A stretch of 64,000 bases of DNA from Suilimivivens sp045586385 (GCA_045586385.1 JAZNAE010000091.1:1-64000); one strand, 5' to 3'; numbered from the stretch's first letter, positions 34,433 to 43,576 are shown. Numbers and translations: made by a program. Notes: generated from the sequence alone by a model not told the origin.

Positions 34433-34440
34433 CATATATT
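34413..34440 (+). promoter_or_regulatory. Candidate sigma-E promoter of spoIVA, inside the preceding terminator
   Basis: TTATATT (-35, matching KMATATW except one base), 13-base spacer, CATATATT (-10, matching CATAnAnT). spoIVA is sigma-E controlled in Bacillus, so a match is expected here. The -35 is the loop of the terminator and the -10 follows its T-tract. A near-palindrome (34431-34455) overlaps the -10 and the start site. Confidence 0.55.
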
Positions 34441-34467
34441 GTAACAACATATGCAGGAGAAGCGGTT

Positions 34468-35955
34468 ATGGAAAATAGAAATAGTAATACATACGATTTA
34501 TACAAAGATATACAACTGCGTTGCGGTGGAGAAATCTATATTGGGGTGGTAGGACCGGTAAGAACAGGCAAGTCAACATTTATCAAGCGATTCATGGACT
34601 TAATGGTACTGCCCAATATGGAAGATTCGTATGAAAAAGAAAGAGTCGTAGATGAATTGCCGCAAAGTGCGGGAGGAAAAACAATTACAACAACAGAACC
34701 CAAATTTATTCCCAAAGAAGCAGCGCAGATACAGCTTGCAGAGGGGATTGATGCCAAAATCAGACTCATTGATTGTGTGGGTTACATGGTAGACGGTGCC
34801 GGTGGTCATTTGGAGGACGGAGCGGAGCGTATGGTAAAGACGCCTTGGTCCAAAGAAGAAATTCCCTTTACATCTGCTGCCGAAATCGGAACCAGAAAGG
34901 TGATAGCAGATCATTCTACAATAGGAATTGTGGTGACCTGTGACGGAAGCTTTGGTGATATTCCTGTGGGAAACTATATGCAGGCACAGGAACGCACAAT
35001 AAAAGAGTTAAAAAAATTGAAAAAACCCTTCATTGTTCTTATGAATTCTGTGAAACCCTACAGTGAAGATGCACAGAAACTGGCGGACGATATAGCACAG
35101 AAGTATGATGTGACTGTAATGCCGGTAAACTGTGAACAATTGAAAAAAGAAGATATTCATTTAATTATGGAAAAAGTGTTATGTGAATTTCCTCTTACCA
35201 TGATTGAATTTTATATGCCGAAATGGGTGGAAATGCTTCCGTCCGGACATAAAATGAAAGTGGATATCATTGAGAAAGTAAAAGAAGTGATGAATCAGTA
35301 TCATTGCGTCAGGGATGCATATATGAAACCGATTCAGCTTCAAAGCGAATATATCAAAAAGTGTAAAACAGAAAGCATCAGTATGTCAGATGGATGTATC
35401 CGTATTTGGCTTGATGTGGATGACGCTTACTATTATGAAATGTTAAGCGAACTGGTAGGTGAAAATATAAACAGTGAATATCAGCTGCTGCATGTACTCA
35501 AAGAGATGGCAACTATGAAACAGGAATATACGAAAGTGTTGCATGCAGTAGATGCCGTTAGATTAAAGGGATATGGTGTGGTAACACCTGAGAGGGATGA
35601 AATTAAATTAGAGAAGCCGGAATTAATCAGACATGGAAATAAATTTGGTGTAAAAATCAAAGCGGAAAGTCCCAGTATCCATATGATTAAGGCAAATATA
35701 GAAACAGAGATTTCGCCTATTGTGGGAAGCGAAGAACAGGCCCAGGATTTGATCCGGTATATTTCTGCATCTGATGCCGGAGATGATGGCATTTGGGAGA
35801 CAAATATTTTCGGCAAGACCATTGAACAACTTGTAAATGACGGAATTACAGGGAAAATTGGCATGATTGGTGAGGAAAGCCAGTTAAAATTACAGGAGAC
35901 CATGCAAAAAATTGTCAATGACAGCAATGGCGGCATGGTATGTATTATCATTTAA
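34468..35955 (+). CDS. spoIVA: Stage IV sporulation protein A (spore coat basement layer ATPase)
   Basis: ATPase that polymerises on the forespore to form the base of the spore coat. 495 residues. The N-terminal TRAFAC-like ATPase has Walker A GPVRTGKSTFIKRF (about residues 29-42) and the IRLIDCVGYMVDGA segment (sensor/Walker B region). Middle and C-terminal domains are full length, with the aliphatic C-terminus GGMVCIII as in homologues. It shows this organism belongs to a spore-forming lineage. Monocistronic, with its own promoter and terminator-like hairpin. Confidence 0.97.
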   Translation: MENRNSNTYDLYKDIQLRCGGEIYIGVVGPVRTGKSTFIKRFMDLMVLPNMEDSYEKERVVDELPQSAGGKTITTTEPKFIPKEAAQIQLAEGIDAKIRLIDCVGYMVDGAGGHLEDGAERMVKTPWSKEEIPFTSAAEIGTRKVIADHSTIGIVVTCDGSFGDIPVGNYMQAQERTIKELKKLKKPFIVLMNSVKPYSEDAQKLADDIAQKYDVTVMPVNCEQLKKEDIHLIMEKVLCEFPLTMIEFYMPKWVEMLPSGHKMKVDIIEKVKEVMNQYHCVRDAYMKPIQLQSEYIKKCKTESISMSDGCIRIWLDVDDAYYYEMLSELVGENINSEYQLLHVLKEMATMKQEYTKVLHAVDAVRLKGYGVVTPERDEIKLEKPELIRHGNKFGVKIKAESPSIHMIKANIETEISPIVGSEEQAQDLIRYISASDAGDDGIWETNIFGKTIEQLVNDGITGKIGMIGEESQLKLQETMQKIVNDSNGGMVCIII

Positions 35956-35970
35956 AAGGACAGATAAACA

Positions 35971-36029
35971 GAGCATCTCATTTTACGGAAGGGTATACTT
36001 TTCGTTCAAAGTGAGATGCTTATTGTTGT
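35971..36029 (+). terminator. Hairpin/terminator after spoIVA
   Basis: AGCATCTCATTTT pairs with AAAGTGAGATGCT (one G-T wobble), with further pairing in the 24-base loop (ACG/CGT). The tail TATTGTTGTT is only moderately T-rich. Confidence 0.6.
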
Positions 36030-36053
36030 TGGAAGTGGAAGAATGTGGTACTA

Positions 36054-36059
36054 TATAAT
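36054..36059 (+). promoter_or_regulatory. Putative -10 box of the punA-cdd-amidohydrolase unit
   Basis: Perfect TATAAT, 45 bases before the punA ATG. The -35 is unclear (TTGGAA at a 19-base spacing). Placed just after the spoIVA hairpin. Confidence 0.4.
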
Positions 36060-36104
36060 ATGTGATGTTTAAAAAATTAATTTATAAATAGTAGGAGGTT
36101 TCTT

Positions 36105-36929
36105 ATGAATCAGGTATATCAGAAAGTAGTAGATTGTTATGAAAGTATGAAGGAAAGAATTCCATTTACACCCAAGGTTGCCCTTGTTCTGGGGTCAGGG
36201 CTTGGCAACTATGCAGATACCATGGATGTAAAAGCAGAAATTGATTATAGTGAAATTAAAGATTTCCCGGTATCCACTGTTCCCGGACATGCCGGCAAAT
36301 TTATTTTTGGATATGTAGGAGAGGTTCCTGTTGTATGTATGAAAGGCCGTGTGCATTATTATGAAGGATATCCCATTTCCGATGTGGTGCTTCCTACCAG
36401 ATTGATGAAAATGATGGGTGCGGAAATTTTATTTTTAACAAATGCTTCCGGTGGTATTAATCCTTCCTTCGGAGCAGGTGATTTTATGCTCATAAAAGAT
36501 CAAATTGCATGCTTTGCTCCGAATCCTTTAATTGGACAGAATATTGATGAATTTGGTGTTCGTTTCCCGGATATGAGTACGGTTTATGACAAAGATTTAC
36601 AGGATAAAATTAAAAAAGCAGCGGCAGATAATCAAATTGATTTAAAGGAAGGTGTTTATGTGCAGCTGACAGGTCCATCTTTTGAATCTCCCGCAGAAAT
36701 TAAAATGCTTCGCACATTAGGGGCTGATGCAGTAGGTATGAGTACGGTGGTGGAAGCCATTGCGGCAAATCATATGGGAATGAAAATTTGCGGCATTTCT
36801 TGCGTTGCGAATCTTGCAGCAGGAATGACAGACAATCCGCTTACCCATGAAGAAGTACAGGCCGCAGCGGATGAAGCAGCACCGTTATTTAAGAAATTGA
36901 TTACACAGTCTATTGTTTCATTTGTATAA
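36105..36929 (+). CDS. punA: Purine nucleoside phosphorylase (PNP-I, trimeric)
   Basis: Cleaves purine (deoxy)ribonucleosides with phosphate to base and (deoxy)ribose 1-phosphate. 274 residues: phosphate-binding LVLGSGLGNYAD near the N-terminus, CMKGRVHYYEGY, LTNASGGI, the base-site QLTGPSFESPAEI, then VGMSTVVEAIAAN and the late asparagine in GMTDNPLTHEEV. GGAGG precedes the ATG. Followed by cdd (gap 27 bases), giving a nucleoside salvage unit. Confidence 0.96.
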   Translation: MNQVYQKVVDCYESMKERIPFTPKVALVLGSGLGNYADTMDVKAEIDYSEIKDFPVSTVPGHAGKFIFGYVGEVPVVCMKGRVHYYEGYPISDVVLPTRLMKMMGAEILFLTNASGGINPSFGAGDFMLIKDQIACFAPNPLIGQNIDEFGVRFPDMSTVYDKDLQDKIKKAAADNQIDLKEGVYVQLTGPSFESPAEIKMLRTLGADAVGMSTVVEAIAANHMGMKICGISCVANLAAGMTDNPLTHEEVQAAADEAAPLFKKLITQSIVSFV

Positions 36930-36956
36930 ATAATGGATTATGTGAAAGGAAAAATT

Positions 36957-37385
36957 ATGAGTATACAAGATATTCCTGTAAAAGAGTTGATACAAGCCGC
37001 ATTAGAGGCCAGAAAGAAAGCGTATACACCTTATTCAAATTTTCAGGTGGGAGCTGCCGTGCTTACCAATGAACTCCGTATTTATACCGGATGTAACATT
37101 GAAAATGCGGCGTACAGTCCCGGTATCTGCGCAGAACGTAATGCGATTTATAAAGCAGTCAGTGAAGGATGCCGTAAAATAAAAGCAATTGCGGTTGTGG
37201 GGGATAAAAAAGGTGATGTGATTACACAGTATGCATATCCTTGCGGTGTGTGCAGACAGGTAATCCGTGAATTTTCCAATCCCCATCAAATGGTGATTGT
37301 TGTCGCTAAAAGTGTGGATGAATATCAGACCTATACGTTAGATCAATTGTTGCCGGAAAGCTTCGGGCCGGAGCACTTAAATTAG
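36957..37385 (+). CDS. cdd: Cytidine deaminase
   Basis: Deaminates cytidine/deoxycytidine to uridine. About 142 residues. Zinc site: CAERNA (with the catalytic Glu) and PCGVCRQV; substrate motif NFQVGAAVL and NIENAAYSPGICAE. The start ATG 36957 follows GAAAGGA; a longer frame from 36933 lacks a site. The amidohydrolase gene follows after 15 bases. Confidence 0.96.
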   Translation: MSIQDIPVKELIQAALEARKKAYTPYSNFQVGAAVLTNELRIYTGCNIENAAYSPGICAERNAIYKAVSEGCRKIKAIAVVGDKKGDVITQYAYPCGVCRQVIREFSNPHQMVIVVAKSVDEYQTYTLDQLLPESFGPEHLN

Positions 37386-37400
37386 AAGGATGGGATAAAT

Positions 37401-38678
37401 ATGAATATCAGATTATATAATGCAAGAATTCTGACCATGGAAGAAGGAAAAGATATCTTTTTTGGCGAAATCAGAATTAAAGACGAAAAGATTATTTATG
37501 TAGGTGGAGAATTAAGTGATAATGTACCTGACATGCAATGGGATCAGGAAATTGATTGTAAAGGTAATTTGTTAATGCCCGGATTTAAGGATGCACATAC
37601 CCATTCCGGAATGACACTTCTTCGGTCTTATGCAGATGATTTGCCTCTCAGTGATTGGCTTAATACACAGGTGTTTCCCGTGGAAGCAAAAATGAACGCA
37701 GAAGATATTTATCATTTGACGCAGCTTGCCATCTTAGAATATTTAACCAGCGGAATTACATCCATCTTCGATATGTATTTAACACCGGAGCGTATTGCGG
37801 ATGCCTGCGATGATATGGGTATGCGTTGTGTCCAGGTAGGAGCCGTAAATAACTTTAGCCAGTCGCCGGAGCTTGTAGAAGAGATGTATCTGAAGTTAAA
37901 CAACAAGAGCCCGTTACAGTCCTATATTTTAGGATTTCATGCAGAGTACACCTGTTCCAAGGAATTATTGATGAAAATTTCAGAACTGTCCCATAAGTAT
38001 CAGGCCCCTATCTTTACTCATCTGGCCGAGACAGAGTCGGAAGTGGAAGGTTGCAAGGAGAGATATGGGATGACACCCATGGCATTTCTTGATTCGCTTG
38101 GCATGTTTGATTATGGCGGCGGCGGATATCACTGTGTGCATATGACGCAGGAAGACATCCATATCATGAAAGGAAAGGGATTATATGCAATTTCCAATCC
38201 CGCATCCAACGCAAAGCTTGCCAGTGGGATTGCTCCCATTTCCGATTACTTAAAAGCAGGTGTGCCGGTAGCACTTGGTACAGACGGACCCGCAAGCAAT
38301 AATTGTCTTGATATGTTCCGTGAAATGTTCCTTGTAACAGGACTTGCTAAATTAAGAGAAAAAGATGCGTCTGCAGTAGATGCCATGGAAGTACTTAAAA
38401 TGGCAACCGTAAACGGTGCCCATGCTATGGGACTTCATGATGCGGACGTGCTGGCAGAAGGAAAGTTGGCAGATATCATTATGATTGATTTGAATCAGCC
38501 TAATATGCAACCTATCAATCATATTGCAAAGAATGTTGTTTACAGTGGAAGTAAGCAAAATATAAAAATGACAATGATTCATGGAAATATCCTTTATAGG
38601 GATGGAGCATTTTACACGAAGATACAGCCGGAGGAAATTTATCGAAAGGCAAATGAAATCATAGATAAATATCGCTAA
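37401..38678 (+). CDS. Amidohydrolase, probable methylthioadenosine/S-adenosylhomocysteine deaminase-like
   Basis: Zinc-dependent deaminase of the ATZ/TRZ-MtaD group. 425 residues: metal ligands in DAHTHSGMTLL (about residues 66-76), GFHAEYTCS, THLAETESEVEG and GTDGPASNN. Such enzymes deaminate MTA, SAH or related nucleosides. The neighbouring nucleoside phosphorylase and cytidine deaminase favour a nucleoside substrate, but an exact one cannot be read from sequence. GGATGGGA precedes the ATG. Confidence 0.88.
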   Translation: MNIRLYNARILTMEEGKDIFFGEIRIKDEKIIYVGGELSDNVPDMQWDQEIDCKGNLLMPGFKDAHTHSGMTLLRSYADDLPLSDWLNTQVFPVEAKMNAEDIYHLTQLAILEYLTSGITSIFDMYLTPERIADACDDMGMRCVQVGAVNNFSQSPELVEEMYLKLNNKSPLQSYILGFHAEYTCSKELLMKISELSHKYQAPIFTHLAETESEVEGCKERYGMTPMAFLDSLGMFDYGGGGYHCVHMTQEDIHIMKGKGLYAISNPASNAKLASGIAPISDYLKAGVPVALGTDGPASNNCLDMFREMFLVTGLAKLREKDASAVDAMEVLKMATVNGAHAMGLHDADVLAEGKLADIIMIDLNQPNMQPINHIAKNVVYSGSKQNIKMTMIHGNILYRDGAFYTKIQPEEIYRKANEIIDKYR

Positions 38679-38712
38679 TGATCAGACATTCTATGATTTG
38701 AAAGGGGAAACT

Positions 38713-40392
38713 ATGGAGTATGTTATATTTGCCGCAGTCGTAGGTGGGTTTATTTTACTGCTTATGATAAAAGGACATTTTGACTACCGGAAAGAAACAA
38801 AGCGGTTTATTAAGTCCTTGTATGAGGATTATGGAAAACTACCTAAGAGAGAATATAAAGCAGAGCAGTTTGCCAATATTCCGCACTATTATGAAAAACA
38901 TAAGAATGGCTTTTCTGTTGATGATATTACTTGGAATGACTTAAATATGGATGAAGTATTTAAAAAATTGAATTACACATATTCAGCAGCAGGAGAAGAG
39001 TATTTATATTATACGTTGCGAACGCCCTCTTTTTCCAAAGCAGAACTTGACAGAAAAGAAGAAGTAATCCGTTTTTTTGCAGAACATCCAGACGAGAGGG
39101 TTACATGTCAGCTTTTATTTCATAAGCTTGGAAGAACCGGTAAGTTTTCTATTTATGATTATCTTGATTATTTGGATAATTTAGGCGAACGCAGTAATGT
39201 AAAACATTATTTGTCTTTGTTGGCTGTTTTAATAACGATTGGCGTTATGTTTATGAATTTGCCGGTTGGACTTTTTCTACTTATTATTGTTTTCTCAGCT
39301 AACGTACTGACATATTTTAAAATAAAGAGCGAAGTCGATCCATATATAACAAGTTTTGCTTATATTTTTAAATTGCTGGATCTGGTAGATGAGATAGGCA
39401 AAGTCAAGATTCCGATGCTGACAGGTGAAATGCAGGAAATAAAACAGGCATCAAAAGAATTAAGTGATTTTAAAAGAGGTGCATTTTTGCTGATGTCAGC
39501 CGGGAGAATGTCCGGTTCGTCAGATCCATTTGAGATTATTGTAGATTATTTACGGATGGCTTTTCACTTGGATTTAATCCAATTTAACCGAATGCTTGCA
39601 GCAGTGCGAAAGCATGTAAAAGATGTAGACAAAATGATTACCATTATAGGTATGATTGAGACTATGATTGCAATCGGTGCATTTCGTGAAGGAAATAAAG
39701 AATATTGTGTTCCCGAGTTTTTTGAGGAAAGAAAGATAGATGCAAAGAATTTATATCATCCTCTATTGGACGCACCTATAAAGAACGATATATGCACAAA
39801 TAATAGTATTTTAATTACGGGATCTAATGCATCAGGCAAATCTACGTTTTTAAAAACCGTAGCACTGAATCAGATTTTAGCACAAACGATTCATACCTGT
39901 ATGGCAGATTCCTATAAAACGTCATTTTATAGAGTGCTGTCATCAATGGCTCTTCGCGATGATTTACAGGGTGGTGAGAGCTATTACATGGTGGAAATTA
40001 AATCATTAAAGAGAGTTATGGATGCCATTTCTTCTGATGGGGCACCGGTTCTTTGTTTTGTCGATGAGGTGCTGAGGGGTACCAATACCATTGAAAGGAT
40101 TGCGGCCTCTGTACAGATTTTAAAAAGCCTCACAAACAGGTCGGATTTATGTTTTGCGGCAACCCATGATATTGAGTTGACTCATTTGCTCCAAGAAGAA
40201 TATGATAACTATCATTTTAAAGAAGAGATTGAAGAGAATGATATTTCCTTTAGCTACAAGATATTAAACGGAAGGGCACAGAGCAGAAATGCCATTAAGC
40301 TTTTGGGGATTATGGGATATCCTAAGGAGATTATTCAAAAAGCGGAAAATCTTGCATCGGTTTTTCTACAAACGGGTGATTGGAAATCTTGA
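38713..40392 (+). CDS. Membrane-anchored MutS-type ATPase
   Basis: 559 residues. An N-terminal transmembrane helix (about 2-19), two further hydrophobic segments (about 172-207), then a MutS clamp/ATPase region with Walker A GSNASGKSTFLK (about 371-382), the MutS loop MALRDDLQGGESYYMVE, Walker B VLCFVDEVLRGTNTIER and the H-D of ATHDIEL. No mismatch-recognition domain (no F-x-E), no Smr domain, so it is neither MutS nor MutS2. The start is ATG 38713 after AAAGGGG. Homologues are usually labelled MutS-related; role unknown. A promoter for the next gene overlaps its stop codon. Confidence 0.85.
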   Translation: MEYVIFAAVVGGFILLLMIKGHFDYRKETKRFIKSLYEDYGKLPKREYKAEQFANIPHYYEKHKNGFSVDDITWNDLNMDEVFKKLNYTYSAAGEEYLYYTLRTPSFSKAELDRKEEVIRFFAEHPDERVTCQLLFHKLGRTGKFSIYDYLDYLDNLGERSNVKHYLSLLAVLITIGVMFMNLPVGLFLLIIVFSANVLTYFKIKSEVDPYITSFAYIFKLLDLVDEIGKVKIPMLTGEMQEIKQASKELSDFKRGAFLLMSAGRMSGSSDPFEIIVDYLRMAFHLDLIQFNRMLAAVRKHVKDVDKMITIIGMIETMIAIGAFREGNKEYCVPEFFEERKIDAKNLYHPLLDAPIKNDICTNNSILITGSNASGKSTFLKTVALNQILAQTIHTCMADSYKTSFYRVLSSMALRDDLQGGESYYMVEIKSLKRVMDAISSDGAPVLCFVDEVLRGTNTIERIAASVQILKSLTNRSDLCFAATHDIELTHLLQEEYDNYHFKEEIEENDISFSYKILNGRAQSRNAIKLLGIMGYPKEIIQKAENLASVFLQTGDWKS

Positions 40393-40417
40393 CGAAAGAT
40401 GTGACGAATGCTATCAT
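40389..40417 (+). promoter_or_regulatory. Promoter of the 53-residue membrane protein gene
   Basis: TTGACG, 17-base spacer, TATCAT, beginning within the stop codon of the MutS-like gene and lying 41 bases before the small ATG. Confidence 0.6.
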
Positions 40418-40457
40418 AAAATACGGAAATACTTAGTATGGAAAGGCATGGTGTATC

Positions 40458-40619
40458 ATGGCAAACTTAATTTTATTTGTTAATTCATTTTTATCATATT
40501 TGTTATTAATGGCAGTTATTGTCGTGCTTGCAGCAATCGCTGTTTTTATCGGTATTAAAATGAGAAAAAATAAAAATATGAAATTGCAGAGTGCAGAAGC
40601 AAATACGGAAACAGAATAG
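40458..40619 (+). CDS. Small membrane protein (53 residues), unknown function
   Basis: Short gene with its own promoter (40389-40417) and terminator (40630-40658). The product starts M-A-N-L-I-L-F-V-N-S and has one strong transmembrane helix spanning about residues 4-33, a basic K-M-R-K-N-K-N-M-K segment just after it and an acidic tail ending T-E-T-E. Topology by the positive-inside rule: N-terminus out, C-terminus in. A GAAAGG lies upstream of the ATG with a rather long spacer. Small proteins like this are common in Lachnospiraceae, and their usual database names are not informative. Confidence 0.7.
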   Translation: MANLILFVNSFLSYLLLMAVIVVLAAIAVFIGIKMRKNKNMKLQSAEANTETE

Positions 40620-40629
40620 AATGCTTGTA

Positions 40630-40658
40630 TAGAGTTCCCAATTGGGGACTCTATTTTC
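40630..40658 (+). terminator. Terminator after the small membrane protein gene
   Basis: TAGAGTTCCC pairs with GGGGACTCTA (one wobble), loop AATT, tail TTTTC; begins 11 bases after the stop. Confidence 0.82.
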
Positions 40659-40683
40659 ATCATAGAGTTATGGAGTGTCTGAT

Positions 40684-41376
40684 ATGAAAAGATTTGAGGT
40701 TATTTTATGGGATGTAGACAATACGTTGCTTGATTTTGATAAATCAGAAGATTATGCCCTTAGATATTCTTTTGAACAATTTGGAAAGAAGATTGATACG
40801 GAAACTGTTCATTTATATTCTAAAATTAATATGAGTTATTGGGAAAGACTTGAGAGAGGTGAGATTACAAAAGACAAAGTATTATCAGGCAGATTTGAAT
40901 CTTTGTTTGAAGAATTACATATTTGTGATATTCCGGTCAGTGAATTTAAAGAGATTTTTCAAAAAGCATTAGGAAGTATTGTTTATTATAAAGATGATTC
41001 TTATAAACTATGCAAAGAATTATCTAAAGAATTCAAACAATATGTAGTGACAAACGGAGTTACATGGACGCAAGAAAGCAAAATGAAGCTATCCGGTTTT
41101 GACAAAATTATGGACGACATTTTTATATCGGAACAGATTGGGAATCCTAAACCGTCCCCTCTGTTTTTTGACGAATGCTTTAAAATGATTCCCGGTTTTG
41201 TAAAAGAGAAAACAATCATAATCGGTGATTCATTGACAAGTGACATGAAAGGCGGAAACAATGCGGATATTTCTTGCTGTTGGTATAATCCAAACAGCAA
41301 AGAAAATAACAGTGATGTAAAAATTGATTTTGAAATAAAGAACTTATGGGAAGTAAAGGATATTTTATATGGCTAA
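40684..41376 (+). CDS. HAD-family phosphatase (YjjG-like 5'-nucleotidase)
   Basis: 230 residues. Haloacid-dehalogenase fold: motif I LWDVDNTLLDF (nucleophile Asp near residue 10), a helical cap, motif II VVTNGVT, motif III lysine in NPKPSPLFFDE and motif IV IIGDSLTSDMKGG. Best resembles the YjjG/YfnB type, phosphatases of (non-canonical) pyrimidine nucleotides; substrate uncertain. Start ATG 40684 with GGAGTG six bases upstream, in place of the GTG at 40675. The next gene overlaps its 3' end by eight bases. Confidence 0.88.
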   Translation: MKRFEVILWDVDNTLLDFDKSEDYALRYSFEQFGKKIDTETVHLYSKINMSYWERLERGEITKDKVLSGRFESLFEELHICDIPVSEFKEIFQKALGSIVYYKDDSYKLCKELSKEFKQYVVTNGVTWTQESKMKLSGFDKIMDDIFISEQIGNPKPSPLFFDECFKMIPGFVKEKTIIIGDSLTSDMKGGNNADISCCWYNPNSKENNSDVKIDFEIKNLWEVKDILYG

Positions 41377-42361
41377 ATCTGCGAATCAAAAGTTAAAATT
41401 ATTATATTTAATTAAAATATTAAGTGAAAAAACTGATGAAAATCATTGCATGAGTGCAGCAGAGTTGATAAACGAACTTGCCCGTTATGATATCAGTGCC
41501 GAAAGAAAAAGTATCTATGATGATATAGAACGATTAATAGAATTTGGCTATGATATTATGTATGTGAAGGCAAGAAACAACGGAGGTTATTATCTTGCAG
41601 AAAGAGAATTTGAACTTCCTGAATTAAAATTGCTGGTGGATGCAGTGCAGGCCTCCAGATTTATTACACAAAAAAAATCGAGAGAGTTAATTGCAAAAAT
41701 TGAGAAGTTGGCAGGACCGTATGATGCAAAAAAACTGCAGAGACAAGTTTTAGTTGCCGGAAGAATTAAAACAGAAAATGAAAGTATTTATTATAATGTA
41801 GATGAAATACATAAAGCAATGCAGGAAAATGAGTCTATTTCTTTTTTGTACTTAGAGTGGAATGTCAATAAAGAATTGAAGGCAAGAAAAGAGGGGGAGC
41901 GGTATGAGGTAAGTCCCTTTGCCCTGACATGGAAAGATGAAAATTATTATCTGATTGCCTATGACAATAAAGAAGAAAAAATCAAGCATTTCCGAGTGGA
42001 TAAAATGAGTAAGATATCTTCTGTTAGCGGTAAAAAAAGAAAAGGGCATGAAGCTTTTGAAAAGATAGATATTGCAGAATATACGAATAAGACATTTGGT
42101 ATGTTTGGAGGGGAAGATATATCTGTCACATTATTATTACCGGAAAGTATGATAGGCATTATAATAGACCGTTTTGGTAAGGACGTGACGATCCGCTCCA
42201 AAGGTGATGATATGATTAGTGCAAGAGTAAAAGTGGCAATCAGTAATCAATTTTACGGCTGGCTGACGGGACTGGGAAGCAAGGTTTCTATTTTGGCACC
42301 TGAATCGGTGAGAATAGAGTATATGGAATATTTGAAGCAAATTTTGGAACAATACAGGTAA
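41369..42361 (+). CDS. WYL-domain transcriptional regulator
   Basis: 330 residues: N-terminal winged helix-turn-helix (LLYLIKILSEKTDENHCMS, then SAERKSIYDDIERLIEFG), central WYL domain (EVSPFALTWKDENYYLIAYD) and WCX-type C-terminus. WYL proteins respond to nucleic acid or nucleotide ligands. Overlaps the HAD gene by eight bases and is eleven bases before the aminotransferase, so it may regulate its own unit. No repeat or operator could be assigned. Confidence 0.9.
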   Translation: MAKSANQKLKLLYLIKILSEKTDENHCMSAAELINELARYDISAERKSIYDDIERLIEFGYDIMYVKARNNGGYYLAEREFELPELKLLVDAVQASRFITQKKSRELIAKIEKLAGPYDAKKLQRQVLVAGRIKTENESIYYNVDEIHKAMQENESISFLYLEWNVNKELKARKEGERYEVSPFALTWKDENYYLIAYDNKEEKIKHFRVDKMSKISSVSGKKRKGHEAFEKIDIAEYTNKTFGMFGGEDISVTLLLPESMIGIIIDRFGKDVTIRSKGDDMISARVKVAISNQFYGWLTGLGSKVSILAPESVRIEYMEYLKQILEQYR

Positions 42362-42371
42362 GAGGGACACA

Positions 42372-43544
42372 ATGATGAATTTACAGGTAGCAGAGAGAAT
42401 GAAAGATTATCAGGAAGGAATCTTTCAGGTATTAAACGAAAAGAAAGAAGACGTAGAAAAAAAGGGGAAAAAAGTATATAACTTATCAGTTGGGACACCT
42501 GACTTTAAACCTGCAAAGCATATTATGGAGGCAGTTATAAAGGCAGCGGAAGATCCTGCGAATTACAAATATGCTTTGAAAGATTTACCGGAACTTATAA
42601 ATGCCGTAATTAACCGTTTTCAGAAACGCTATGGAGTGATGTTGAAAGAAAATGAGATTACATCTGTTTACGGGTCACAGGAAGGGATTTCCCACATTGG
42701 ATTATCCCTTTGTAATCCGGGGGATGTTGTTCTTATACCAAACCCGGGATATCCTATCTTTGAAGTAGGTCCGTCTCTTGCCGGTGCAGAAATTGTCACA
42801 TACGATTTGACAGAAGAAAATCAATATTTGCCTGATTTAAAGAATATGGATAAAGACATTTGCCGCAAAGCCAGATTTATGATTGTATCCTATCCTTTAA
42901 ATCCTGTCTGTAAAGTGGCACCGGATCGTTTTTATGAAGAACTGATTCCCTGGGCAAAAGAAAATGATATTATCATTCTTCATGACAATGCATACTCTGA
43001 TATTATTTATGACGGTCGGGAAGGAAAGTCCATTTTATGGTATGAAGGTGCAAAAGATATTTGTGTGGAATTTTATTCCCTTTCAAAAAGTTATAATTAT
43101 ACCGGAGCAAGAATGGGATTTTTGGTTGGTAATGAATTTTTGGTACAAAATTTCAAGAAACTCCGTTCACAGATTGATTATGGTACATTTCTACCGGTAC
43201 AGTACGGTGCTATTGCGGCACTTGAAGGTCCGGATGATATGATAAAAGAACAATGTAAGGAGTATCAGAAAAGAAGAGACGCTTTATGCGGTGGCCTAAG
43301 GAGCATAGGGTGGGAGATACCGGATAGTGAAGGAACCATGTTTGCATGGGGCAAAATTCCGAAAGGGTATACGGATGATGTGGCATTTGTTATGGAACTT
43401 TTGGAAAAAGCAGGGGTTTTATGTACGCCGGGTAGCAGCTTCGGAAGCCTTGGAAAGGGACATGTACGTTTTGCACTTACGATGACAGTGGAGCAAATAG
43501 AGGAAGCGGTAAATGCCGTAAAAGCATCCGGTATGATTTTTTAA
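42372..43544 (+). CDS. Class I/II PLP-dependent aminotransferase
   Basis: 390 residues, fold-type I. Substrate-binding NLSVGTPDF, NPGYPIF, SYPLNPVCK with the canonical N-P pair, LHDNAYSDIIYDG and the PLP lysine in SLSKSYNYTGARMGF (about residues 235-249). The motif set is close to LL-diaminopimelate/aspartate-type enzymes (DapL, AspC) of Firmicutes, but assignment to a specific amino acid is not possible. ATG at 42372 or 42375. It closes the HAD-WYL-aminotransferase unit with a strong terminator. Confidence 0.88.
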   Translation: MMNLQVAERMKDYQEGIFQVLNEKKEDVEKKGKKVYNLSVGTPDFKPAKHIMEAVIKAAEDPANYKYALKDLPELINAVINRFQKRYGVMLKENEITSVYGSQEGISHIGLSLCNPGDVVLIPNPGYPIFEVGPSLAGAEIVTYDLTEENQYLPDLKNMDKDICRKARFMIVSYPLNPVCKVAPDRFYEELIPWAKENDIIILHDNAYSDIIYDGREGKSILWYEGAKDICVEFYSLSKSYNYTGARMGFLVGNEFLVQNFKKLRSQIDYGTFLPVQYGAIAALEGPDDMIKEQCKEYQKRRDALCGGLRSIGWEIPDSEGTMFAWGKIPKGYTDDVAFVMELLEKAGVLCTPGSSFGSLGKGHVRFALTMTVEQIEEAVNAVKASGMIF

Positions 43545-43576
43545 AAATGGGATATTATATATAGTACTAAAGTATG

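Noticed and set aside
40289..40483. Alternative coding frame across the MutS-like 3' end
   Set aside because: Overlaps the MutS-like gene out of frame, lacks a ribosome site and has no recognisable features.
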